NCBI GenBank assembly: GCA_902362455.1
Contig: CABIWJ010000004.1
Coordinates: 328,349 to 392,348 of the forward strand
Reading direction: 5' to 3'
Source: Eubacteriaceae bacterium
Lineage (GTDB): Bacteria; Bacillota; Clostridia; Lachnospirales; Lachnospiraceae
Length of the DNA stretch: 64,000 nucleotides
Part shown: positions 16,831-24,899 of the stretch, one piece after another
Layout: the number at the start of each line of letters is the position of its first letter
Numbering within the stretch: position 1 is the first letter of the stretch
Translations under genes and position numbers: made by a program
Notes under the pieces: generated by a model
What the model saw: the letters and a program-made list of their open reading frames with translations, nothing else
Databases searched by the model: none
Told to the model about the DNA's origin: nothing

Positions 16831-19416
16831 TTAATGTTCAATTCTTGTTATCAGACCATTATTTTCAAAATCTACTATGATATGGTCACCAGCATCTAAT
16901 TTATCACTAAGAATCTCCTTAGCTACCATTGTCTCAATATTCTTCTGCAAATATCTCTTAAGTGGTCTCGCACCATATACAGGATCATAACCATTGTCTG
17001 CTATAAACTGTTTAGCACTGTCTGTAAGACTTATTGATAAATCTCTGTCAGCTATTCTCTTGTTAAGATTATTGATGAGAATATCTATAATTCCTGAAAT
17101 ATTTTCCTTAGTCAATGGCTTAAACATAATAATTTCATCAAGACGGTTAATGAATTCAGGTCTGAAATGACTCTTAAGTTCATTTTCAACCTTGGCTGCC
17201 GCTTCAGGATTAATTGTACCATCTTCATTTATACCATCAAGCAGATATGACGAACCTAAGTTAGATGTCATTATTAGGATAGTATTTTTAAAGTCAACAG
17301 TTCTGCCCTGAGAGTCAGTGATTCGGCCGTCATCTAATACCTGTAACAGGATATTGAATACATCAGGATGAGCTTTTTCAATTTCATCGAACAGAACAAC
17401 TGAATAAGGTTTTCTTCTTACTGCTTCAGTAAGCTGGCCGCCTTCATCATATCCTACATATCCTGGAGGAGCTCCAACTAAACGAGAGACTGAATATTTC
17501 TCCATATATTCACTCATGTCGATTCTGACCATATTAGCTTCATTATCAAAAAGATTTGCAGCAAGTGATTTGGCCAATTCTGTCTTACCTACACCTGTTG
17601 GTCCAAGGAATAGGAATGAACCGATTGGTTTAGATGGATCTTTTATTCCTGCTTTTGAACGGATAATTGCCTCTGTAACTTTTTCTACTGCATCGTCCTG
17701 ACCAATTACTCTTTTATGAAGTTCATCATCTAGATGTAATGTCTTATTTCTCTCTGATTCTGTAAGTTTAGCTACAGGTATTCCTGTCCAGCGCGAAACA
17801 ATCTTTGCAATCTCTTCGTCGGTAACAGCCTCATGAACAAGAGTAAGTTTCTGGTTTTTTATTTTTTCTTCTTCCTGTTCAAGACTCTTATTAAGTGCAG
17901 GTAATTCACCATATTTTAATTTTGCAACAGTTTCAAGGTCATAATTTCTTTCAGCAACCTGAATCTGGTTATTGATATCTTCGATTTTCTCTCTGATTTT
18001 AGAAAGATTATCTACACTTGATTTTTCATTTTCCCATTTTGCCATACCATTTTTGAATTCATCACGTAATTCGGCGAGTTCTTTCTGGAGTGCCTCTAGA
18101 CGTTCTTTACTAAGTCTGTCATCTTCCTTCTTTAATGCAGTTTCTTCAATCTCCATCTGCATAACTTTACGTTTTAATTCATCAAGTTCTGTTGGTAATG
18201 AATCTAATTCAGTTTTAATTAATGCACAGGCTTCATCGACTAAGTCAATTGCTTTATCGGGAAGAAATCTGTCTGAAATATATCTGTCAGATAATGTGAC
18301 TGCACTTACTAATGCTGAGTCAGTAATCTTAACACCATGATATACTTCATATCTTTCTTTAAGACCTCTTAATATTGAAATAGTATCTTCAACTGATGGC
18401 TCATCAACCATAACAGGCTGGAAACGTCTTTCAAGTGCAGGATCTTTTTCAATATATTTTCTATACTCATCAAGTGTTGTTGCACCTATACAATGAAGTT
18501 CACCTCTGGCAAGCATTGGTTTTAACATATTGCCTGCATCCATAGCACCATCTGATTTACCAGCACCAACAATTGTATGCAGTTCATCAATAAACAGGAT
18601 AATCTGTCCCTCGCTGTTCTTAACTTCATTTAATACAGCTTTAAGTCTTTCTTCAAATTCACCTCTGTATTTCGCACCTGCAACTAATGCACCCATATCA
18701 AGAGCAAATACTTTCTTATCCTTTAAGCCCTGAGGTACATCGCCTCTGACAATTCTTTGTGCAAGTCCCTCTACTGCTGCTGTTTTACCGACACCTGGTT
18801 CACCGATAAGTACAGGGTTATTTTTAGTCTTTCTTGATAAAATTCTAATAACATTTCGAATTTCATTATCTCTACCGATAACAGGATCTAATTTCTGCTC
18901 TCTTGCACGCTCTACTAAATCAGTAGCATATTTACTAAGAGTATCATAAGTAGCTTCCGGGTTATCAGAAGTAACTCTCTGATTACCTCTTACAGTAGCT
19001 AAAGCCTGAAGAAATCGTTCTTTATTAATTCCAAATTCCTTAAAAATTTCTTTAATTCCTTTATTCTGATATCTTATAAGGCTTAAGAACAAATGTTCAA
19101 CGGAAATGTATTCATCTCCCATTGCCTTAGCATCATCTTCAGCACTTATTAATACCTTATTTAAATCATTACTGATTCGTAAATCTCCACCTTGAACTTT
19201 AACTTTTTTCTCAAGAGCTTCCTTAACTCGATTAACAAAGTAATCTTTATTTATATCCATTTTTTCAATCAATTTAAGAATAAGGCTGTCTTCAGATATT
19301 AACAGACTATAAAGTAAATGTTCCTGGTCGATTTCCTGATTACCGAATTCATATGCAATTTTCTCACAGCCTTGTACTGCTTCGATTGATTTCTGAGTAA
19401 ATTTACTAATGTTCAT
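16831..19416 (-). CDS. clpB: ClpB disaggregase
   Basis: The 861-residue AAA+ protein has the ClpB layout: an N domain with paired repeats (1-150), the first ATPase with [15 protein letters not shown], a long coiled middle domain (about 400-520) and the second ATPase with [15 protein letters not shown], then NRLDEIIMF and [10 protein letters not shown]. It resolves protein aggregates with DnaK. I found neither a CIRCE nor a CtsR-type operator in the 260 bp upstream, so its heat regulation is unclear. Confidence 0.98.
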   Translation of the reverse strand: MNISKFTQKSIEAVQGCEKIAYEFGNQEIDQEHLLYSLLISEDSLILKLIEKMDINKDYFVNRVKEALEKKVKVQGGDLRISNDLNKVLISAEDDAKAMGDEYISVEHLFLSLIRYQNKGIKEIFKEFGINKERFLQALATVRGNQRVTSDNPEATYDTLSKYATDLVERAREQKLDPVIGRDNEIRNVIRILSRKTKNNPVLIGEPGVGKTAAVEGLAQRIVRGDVPQGLKDKKVFALDMGALVAGAKYRGEFEERLKAVLNEVKNSEGQIILFIDELHTIVGAGKSDGAMDAGNMLKPMLARGELHCIGATTLDEYRKYIEKDPALERRFQPVMVDEPSVEDTISILRGLKERYEVYHGVKITDSALVSAVTLSDRYISDRFLPDKAIDLVDEACALIKTELDSLPTELDELKRKVMQMEIEETALKKEDDRLSKERLEALQKELAELRDEFKNGMAKWENEKSSVDNLSKIREKIEDINNQIQVAERNYDLETVAKLKYGELPALNKSLEQEEEKIKNQKLTLVHEAVTDEEIAKIVSRWTGIPVAKLTESERNKTLHLDDELHKRVIGQDDAVEKVTEAIIRSKAGIKDPSKPIGSFLFLGPTGVGKTELAKSLAANLFDNEANMVRIDMSEYMEKYSVSRLVGAPPGYVGYDEGGQLTEAVRRKPYSVVLFDEIEKAHPDVFNILLQVLDDGRITDSQGRTVDFKNTILIMTSNLGSSYLLDGINEDGTINPEAAAKVENELKSHFRPEFINRLDEIIMFKPLTKENISGIIDILINNLNKRIADRDLSISLTDSAKQFIADNGYDPVYGARPLKRYLQKNIETMVAKEILSDKLDAGDHIIVDFENNGLITRIEH

Positions 19417-19682
19417 AAGATTATCTCCCTTCTATAATGAATTTATCAGGTATCAAAAAATATTACATTTTGTAAGAACCTGACAGAACATAACAGATTC
19501 TTGATTCAAAACAAATCTAATTGATAAGATTCATCTCTGCCCTGTTGTTCTATTACATATATAACACCAACTTCATAAAAATGCAAGAACTTTTTTTGAA
19601 AAATTTTATAAATGGAAAAAATAGTTTATCTTTCGCTATATTCTATGCCATTTTTACAACATTTTATCAGATAAAATATAAG

Positions 19683-19823
19683 AATAAAGAATGTCGCTTG
19701 CGACATTCTCCGCCTGCGGCGGGTTGCTATAGCAACATTTTCTGTTCCGACGCAGTGCAATCCTCGCGGAGCGTTTTTTACTTACCAGAACAATTTCAAC
19801 GAAATTTCCTGGTAAGTAAAAAA
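19683..19823. repeat. 141-bp structured dispersed repeat, copy A
   Basis: This stretch matches 51726-51866 without gaps; I count 11 differences in 141 positions. It is visibly richer in G+C than its surroundings. It contains a hairpin GAATGTCG-CTTG-CGACATTC, the palindrome GTTGCTATAGCAAC and, at the right end, a 15-bp stem TTTTTTACTTACCAG/CTGGTAAGTAAAAAA. The right end merges with the T-tract of the purine-operon terminator. No ORF is supported in it. The 265 bp between it and clpB hold nothing else I recognise. Confidence 0.88.
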
Positions 19824-19861
19824 GGATACTAAAACCTATAAACAGAATTTTAATATCCTTT
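19818..19861 (-). terminator. Terminator of the purine operon
   Basis: On the minus strand AAAGGATATTAAAA pairs with TTTTAGTATCCTTT and runs into TTTTTTAC. The T-tract is the junction with the 141-bp repeat. Confidence 0.8.
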
Positions 19862-19949
19862 AATGATAAGCAAATGTTTCTACTTGTATTATTTACTTGT
19901 TATTAACTCAAACTTTGCACATACATAATAACTTTTTAAATGTTTTATA

Positions 19950-21128
19950 TTAGTGATGGAATAATCTAAGTCCTGTGAAGCACATTGCCATATTATATTT
20001 ATTGCATGTATCAATTACATTATCATCACGAATTGAACCACCAGGTTGAGCTACATATTTAACACCACTCTTATGTGCTCTTTCAATATTATCTCCAAAT
20101 GGGAAGAATGCATCAGAACCAAGTGCTACGTCCTGCATTTTATCAAGCCATGCTCTTTTCTCTTCTCTTGTAAATACTTCAGGTTTAGTTTTGAAGATTT
20201 TCTCCCATTCGCCATCAGCGAGTACATCCATATAATCTTCACCGATGTATAAATCGATTGCATTATCTCTGTCAGCACGCCTTATACCGTCGATAAAAGG
20301 TAATTCAAGAACCTTTGGAGACTGACGTAAGAACCAGTTATCAGCCTTAGAGCCTGCAAGTCTCGTACAATGTATTCTTGATTGCTGACCAGCACCAATT
20401 CCTATAGCCTGTCCACCTTTTGCATAGCATACTGAATTAGACTGTGTATATTTTAATGTAATTAATGAGATAATTAAATCAATTTTAGCTGATTCAGGAA
20501 TCTCTTTATTATCTGTAACGATATTTCCAAGAAAATCATCATCTATTACAAGTTCGTTTCTTCCCTGCTCAAATATAACACCGAATACTTCTTTGTGTTC
20601 GATTGGATTTGGTTTGTATTCAGGATCGATTTTAATTACGTTATAATTACCTTTTTTCTTTTCCTTTAGAATTTCTAAAGCTTCAGGTTCATATCCTGGA
20701 GCAATAACACCATCTGAAACTTCTCTCTTTATAAGTAATGCTGTTGCAACATCACATACATCTGAAAGTGCGATGAAATCACCAAATGATGACATTCTGT
20801 CAGCACCTCTTGCTCTTGCGTATGCATTTGCAAGTGGAGTGAATTCAACATCAAGATCATCCACCCAGTAGATTTTTCTTTCAACTTCACTTAAAGGAAG
20901 TCCTATTGCTGCACCTGCTGGAGAAACATGCTTAAATGATGTAGCTGCTGCTATTCCTGTAGCTTTCTTAAGTTCACTTACTAACTGCCAGCCATTAAAT
21001 GCGTCAAGAAAATTAATATAACCAGGTTTGCCACTTAAAACTTCGATAGGAAGTTCGCCTTCGTTCATATATATTCTTGATGGTTTCTGGTTTGGGTTAC
21101 AACCATATTTTAATTCGAGTTCTTTCAT
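19950..21128 (-). CDS. Stand-alone AICAR transformylase
   Basis: The 392-residue protein has the formyltransferase half of PurH (KYGCNPNQKPSRIY, TSFKHVSPAGAAIG, ADRMSSFGDFIALSD, SDGVIAPGYEPEAL, YTQSNSVCYAKGGQAIGIGAGQQSR, FFPFGDNIE, QPGGSIRDDNVI). It lacks the N-terminal IMP cyclohydrolase domain of bifunctional PurH, which has about 510 residues. It formylates AICAR with 10-formyl-THF. The missing activity is supplied by the PurO-type gene 23 bp upstream, so the pair performs the last two steps of IMP synthesis. Confidence 0.93.
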   Translation of the reverse strand: MKELELKYGCNPNQKPSRIYMNEGELPIEVLSGKPGYINFLDAFNGWQLVSELKKATGIAAATSFKHVSPAGAAIGLPLSEVERKIYWVDDLDVEFTPLANAYARARGADRMSSFGDFIALSDVCDVATALLIKREVSDGVIAPGYEPEALEILKEKKKGNYNVIKIDPEYKPNPIEHKEVFGVIFEQGRNELVIDDDFLGNIVTDNKEIPESAKIDLIISLITLKYTQSNSVCYAKGGQAIGIGAGQQSRIHCTRLAGSKADNWFLRQSPKVLELPFIDGIRRADRDNAIDLYIGEDYMDVLADGEWEKIFKTKPEVFTREEKRAWLDKMQDVALGSDAFFPFGDNIERAHKSGVKYVAQPGGSIRDDNVIDTCNKYNMAMCFTGLRLFHH

Positions 21129-21151
21129 TTTTTAAACCATACCTTTCTTCT

Positions 21152-21865
21152 TTATTTGTTCTTATTTATAATAACACTTTCGTATTTACCTGTTTCAATA
21201 TCTATATATCTAACAAATAAAGATACTTTATTATCTTCATTTAAAGATGTCCATAAATCATTTGCAAATTCATTCATATCATCCTTAATTGCAACTAATT
21301 TTGGTTCGCCTTCGAAACTTGGTAATGGATTACCATCGCATTTATATGTGTGAATGAAATGTCCCTCACCTGATACAGGATTAGTATAAGCAAATGTATA
21401 TCTGTTACATGCATCAGGATTACCATTGTTGCTCTTAAGAATTGACATTGCATAATTATATTCACCATTTTCAACGTGCATAATACCTGAAATTCTTGGT
21501 GTATAGTTTGGAGCATCAGGCTCAAATTCTCTTGTTCTAAGTGACTGCTCGAATGTCTGCTGTTTATCCATTAATTCATAGATTGTGTCAGTCTGGTCAC
21601 CATTTGTTACAATTGTCTTATTTCCTAATACTCTTACAGGTGCATAGATAATTAAGCTTGGATCACTTAATTTAGATGGATCAAATGCCTGTGTTCTGAT
21701 ACCCTCTCCATCTTCTACAAAAACTCTGTTTCGGCTGTTTTCACTTCGTCCCATAATAAAGTATGCTGTTACTGCATATTTTCCATTAGGACTTTTTCCG
21801 ATAATGATACCTCTTCCAGGATATGAGTTTTCTTTAAGTTCTTTTTCAATTGAGATTGACTCCAT
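21152..21865 (-). CDS. purO: PurO-type (archaeal-type) IMP cyclohydrolase
   Basis: The 237-residue protein resembles the archaeal PurO fold: YPGRGIIIGKSPNGKYAVTAYFIMGRSENSRNRVF, YAPVRVLGN, TNGDQTDTIYE and ENGEYNYAMSILKSN. PurO closes FAICAR to IMP and is unrelated to the MGS-like cyclohydrolase domain of PurH. Placement directly before a PurH lacking that domain supports the assignment. AAGGAGG lies upstream of the ATG. No purine riboswitch is evident in its leader. Confidence 0.88.
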   Translation of the reverse strand: MESISIEKELKENSYPGRGIIIGKSPNGKYAVTAYFIMGRSENSRNRVFVEDGEGIRTQAFDPSKLSDPSLIIYAPVRVLGNKTIVTNGDQTDTIYELMDKQQTFEQSLRTREFEPDAPNYTPRISGIMHVENGEYNYAMSILKSNNGNPDACNRYTFAYTNPVSGEGHFIHTYKCDGNPLPSFEGEPKLVAIKDDMNEFANDLWTSLNEDNKVSLFVRYIDIETGKYESVIINKNK

Positions 21866-21983
21866 TCTGATAATCCTCCTTGCAAATGTTTTGTCTGATA
21901 ATAGAATTCCTTTGAAATGCTATTTTGATACCATAATCACACATAATAATCTAAAAATTATATCCAAATATGTATATAATAAC

Positions 21984-22018
21984 AAAAAAGCCTGAACAAT
22001 TATAAAAATTGCCCAGAC
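21984..22018 (-). terminator. Rho-independent terminator after a gene remnant
   Basis: On the minus strand GTCTGGGCAATT pairs with AATTGTTCAGGC using G-U pairs and is followed by TTTTTT. It lies right at the stop codon of the remnant frame, showing that a minus-strand gene once ended here. Confidence 0.75.
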
Positions 22019-22155
22019 GGTCGACCAAAATAGCCAGATACATTTCCTGTAGTTAATTCTACCTGCAATAAATATGCATTTCCGTCAGTCATGTATCTAT
22101 AACTAATCCTACACGATAGGTGAAATATTTTCAAGTACTTTTTTAATAAATTACT
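22000..22155 (-). pseudogene. 3' remnant of a minus-strand gene cut by the giant palindrome
   Basis: About 48 codons outside the palindrome read as ordinary protein (for example ISYRYMTDGNAYLLQ and GNVSGYFGRPSGQFL) and end at a stop codon inside a good terminator. Upstream the same frame continues only through palindrome sequence to 22287, with no plausible ribosome site. I read it as the tail of a gene interrupted by the element. I do not recognise the family. Confidence 0.4.
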
Positions 22156-22664
22156 CAGACTTCGCTCTTTCATATGTAGATTAATTAATCTGTTATAGTG
22201 AATTTGACATATATAAATATCGAAACACCTTGTAAGAATTGCGTAAATTTGTAAGATATCTTTTTTCGGCTCCAATTTTGTGTACATTCAACAGACATAC
22301 ACTTAAGCCGAGATGTCAGTCTATGACACACACTTTCATAATTCCTTTATCTAGTGCAAGTAAATGCCGTCATCTGCAAAGCCTGTTACGGTGCAGTTAA
22401 TCAAACGCGCTTCGCTTGAACGGTGATTTACTGCACCGACCTTTTGCATCTGACGGCATATAACTTGCACACGATACGTCATAAATCAAGTGTGTGGCAT
22501 AGACGGACACATCGGTTTAAGTGTATGGCATTGAATGAACTCAAATAATCAAAAGAGCCGAAAAATATATCTACAAATTAGCAATTCTTACAAAAGTTTT
22601 GATATTTATATATGCAAATTTACTTAACACAGATAATTTAAGTTTTATGAAAGAGCGAAGTCTG
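22156..22664. repeat. Giant imperfect palindrome (about 509 bp), copy 1
   Basis: The two halves fold on each other along the whole length. The termini are a perfect 18-bp inverted repeat: CAGACTTCGCTCTTTCAT at 22156-22173 and its complement at 22647-22664; weaker pairing continues outward over the fliB stop codon. The apex is near 22389-22438 (CGGTGCAG...CTGCACCG around TTCGCTTGAACGG). The same element, with the same orientation and nearly the same length, is at 43688-44199. It encodes no plausible protein. Confidence 0.92.
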
Positions 22665-22670
22665 GATAAT

Positions 22671-23933
22671 TTATATATCCTGCGTACTTATAAGCAGCAT
22701 ATTGTATAGGTTATACCATACTTTACTGTGGATATTTTCTTCAAATTTATTGAGGTTATTATCTGAATGTTCAATTTCCCTTGAATAGTTGTATACTAAT
22801 TTAATCTGCTCGTTTTTTGTGAAACTTCTGCCATTTTGAAACCATTTTGTAAAGCCAAGTATTTTAATCATTAGCAGATTAGCGGCTGAGAATCTAACCA
22901 TATCGTAGGCTCTGTTAGAATACACAGCTCCAAGATAATAGGTTGACAGAAAATATATAATTAATTGTTCGTATTCGTATTCCCTGTCTTTCATATATTC
23001 TGAAAATTGTTTATATTCATCATAGATATTGTCAATTGAATTAATTGTTATAAGTGCCTTATCAAGAGTATCCTGCCACGATTGTTTCAAATGCTCCATT
23101 TCGGATAAATCCTCAATATAATTAATGTATAGAGTTTTTATTATTTCATCTAAGCAGCATACTTTTTCTGATTTAAAATTTATTATAGCTATTTTCCTGT
23201 TCTTAGAGTGATTTATACAATTATTATTATAATCCACATATTTATCTAATGATTGGTTTTTATATTTATCTATATAAGTAAGTTTATAATTTATAAACTT
23301 CTTAGCTATTTTATTAATAAATTCTTCATTGCTAAATTTATCAATTAATTCATCCCATTCATATAATCCATGATTGTTAAGGTCATGACTCATTGCCAGG
23401 ATGTATGATAATCTCATGGAAAACGATAGATTTCTGTTTTGTAGTATCTTATAAAAGAGTTCTCTTGTCTCCTGAAACTTTGTAAATAGAATATAGTCAA
23501 AGTACTCGTATTCTTCTTTCTTACTCGTTTGAATATGGCTTTTGAAGAATACTTTATCTTTTTTATTAAGCAGAATTCTTGCAACTTCAGGACAGGATAC
23601 GGATAATGTAACCTCTCTGATATTTTCAAATTCTTCATAATGTCTTGGATATCTTCTACAGGTCTTGCAAAGCATATTCTTACCTGCCTCTATATATAAA
23701 TCGCATAAATTATCTTCATTTAAGAATACACATGCTTTTTTATAGCTTCTGATTTCTTTATTCTCATAATCAATTGAGTTTTGAAGTCTGGCAGAAAAAT
23801 CCCCCTTGAAATTTTTATATTTTCTAAGAGATTTATCATCAGGCACAATTATCCATTGTGCACAACATGTAGCCTCGCATTTATCCGCTATACAATTAAA
23901 TTCTTTATAATAATCCGGGTATATATATTCCAT
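22671..23933 (-). CDS. fliB: FliB family flagellin lysine-N-methylase
   Basis: The 420-residue protein has the N-terminal Cys cluster typical of the FliB family (FNCIADKCEATCCAQW), ACVFLNEDNLCDLY, CKTCRRYPRHYEEF and SVSCPEVARILL, then a long helical C-terminal part. FliB-type proteins methylate flagellin lysines. No flagellar genes are in the window. The stop codon is seven bp from the end of the giant palindrome, whose outer pairing reaches across it. GGAAG precedes the ATG. The leader is long and has a GC-rich conserved-looking core. Confidence 0.85.
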   Translation of the reverse strand: MEYIYPDYYKEFNCIADKCEATCCAQWIIVPDDKSLRKYKNFKGDFSARLQNSIDYENKEIRSYKKACVFLNEDNLCDLYIEAGKNMLCKTCRRYPRHYEEFENIREVTLSVSCPEVARILLNKKDKVFFKSHIQTSKKEEYEYFDYILFTKFQETRELFYKILQNRNLSFSMRLSYILAMSHDLNNHGLYEWDELIDKFSNEEFINKIAKKFINYKLTYIDKYKNQSLDKYVDYNNNCINHSKNRKIAIINFKSEKVCCLDEIIKTLYINYIEDLSEMEHLKQSWQDTLDKALITINSIDNIYDEYKQFSEYMKDREYEYEQLIIYFLSTYYLGAVYSNRAYDMVRFSAANLLMIKILGFTKWFQNGRSFTKNEQIKLVYNYSREIEHSDNNLNKFEENIHSKVWYNLYNMLLISTQDI

Positions 23934-24015
23934 TTAATTCATCTTCCTAATTTCTGCTTCTTATAATTTTTTGGCTTATTGTCTTATATGATTAAAGTGT
24001 ATAAAATATTTATAG

Positions 24016-24058
24016 TCTTTACAGGGACTAACCCTGCCGTCTTGATAACTCAGGTTCC
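24016..24058 (-). other. Structured leader element upstream of fliB, partly S-box-like
   Basis: On the minus strand the leader holds GAACCTGAGTTATCAAGA followed by CGGCAGGG-TTAGT-CCCTGTAAAG. TTATCAAGA followed by a GGG...CCC stem resembles part of the SAM-I core, but the GGCAACC part is missing. It is GC-rich in an AT-rich gap of 394 bp, so it may be a regulatory RNA; type unresolved. Confidence 0.35.
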
Positions 24059-24104
24059 AATATCTTCTTAATATTTAATATAACAAAAATAAAAAACTGT
24101 TTAA

Positions 24105-24133
24105 ATTATATAAAATCAGGCTTGTTTTTTCAA
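24105..24133 (-). promoter_or_regulatory. Probable fliB promoter
   Basis: On the minus strand TTGAAA, a 17-bp spacer and TATAAT lie about 170 bp upstream of fliB, giving a long leader. Confidence 0.6.
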
Positions 24134-24328
24134 GTATACCTTTTGAATTTTAAAGATTTTTGAAGAAATTGTGGTATGAATTTTTTGAATGAATTTATGA
24201 TGATTGGTAGGAGTAAATCACTAAACATTTATAATTCTATGATTTATAATTCTACGATTAGTTTTATAGTTACATTTGTTAAATATCGTGATATACTATC
24301 ATTATCAAATACGATTTGGGAGAAACAT

Positions 24329-24808
24329 ATGATTGCAGAAAATATAAATGATGTTAAAAATTTTATGTCCACATTACTTATTAAAGATTCTTTTGATAAA
24401 TTTCTTGTTACAGATGTAACAATTGTCACATATAATACATTTCATATTGACGGGCATATTAATAAAGATTTCTATACTAATGAAGAATTTGAAGATATTA
24501 ATTCACCTCTTCTATCAAGCTGGGCGAAACTCAAACCATTTTGCTTCGACATTATAAAAGGTAAGAAAACACCTCTTTATTTTAAGATTATTTTCAGCCT
24601 GCCGGAAATGATGATAGAAAAGCTTTTACATGATAATGATATTTTGTTAACTAAAGAAAATATTGCTAACTTATTTCTGAATATTAAGTATGATAAGGGT
24701 GTTTTATCATATACAACGGGCACTTCACTTAATATATTTACTATTGATAAATCGCTTGAGAAAGCATTTGACTTGTATATTTCTAAATTTATTAGCACTC
24801 TAAGTTAA
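24329..24808 (+). CDS. DUF5721-like protein, function unknown
   Basis: A 159-residue soluble protein with VKNFMSTLLIKDSFDKFLVTDVTI, TYNTFHIDGHINKDFYTNEEFE, WAKLKPFCFDIIKGKKTPLYFKIIFSL and YTTGTSLNIFTIDKSLEKAF, resembling the Lachnospiraceae family annotated DUF5721. GGGAG lies six bases before ATG 24329; a longer reading from 24176 lacks a site. The last codons overlap the CIRCE operator of htpG, so HrcA would sit on the end of this gene. Confidence 0.72.
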   Translation: MIAENINDVKNFMSTLLIKDSFDKFLVTDVTIVTYNTFHIDGHINKDFYTNEEFEDINSPLLSSWAKLKPFCFDIIKGKKTPLYFKIIFSLPEMMIEKLLHDNDILLTKENIANLFLNIKYDKGVLSYTTGTSLNIFTIDKSLEKAFDLYISKFISTLS

Positions 24809-24818
24809 TGAGTGCTAA
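24792..24818. promoter_or_regulatory. CIRCE operator (HrcA site) of htpG
   Basis: TTAGCACTC, nine bases, GAGTGCTAA: a perfect match to the CIRCE inverted repeat recognised by the heat-shock repressor HrcA. It is eight bp upstream of the htpG -35 element and overlaps the 3' end of the preceding coding region. Confidence 0.95.
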
Positions 24819-24825
24819 TTTTTTC

Positions 24826-24854
24826 TTGACATTTGATTATTACAGTATTAGAAT
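24826..24854 (+). promoter_or_regulatory. htpG promoter
   Basis: TTGACA (24826-24831), a 17-bp spacer and TAGAAT (24849-24854). Confidence 0.82.
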
Positions 24855-24899
24855 TAGGTTTAATTAATAAATACTTATGGATACAGGAGGTAATTTAAA

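Noticed and set aside
19417..19682. CIRCE or CtsR operator before clpB
   Set aside because: Neither TTAGCACTC-N9-GAGTGCTAA nor a direct repeat of GGTCAAA is present.
22000..22287. A 95-codon gene
   Set aside because: The first half lies in the giant palindrome and has no ribosome site; kept only as a gene remnant.
24016..24058. c-di-GMP (GEMM) or preQ1 riboswitch before fliB
   Set aside because: The conserved cores of these classes are not present; only a partial S-box-like stretch is visible.
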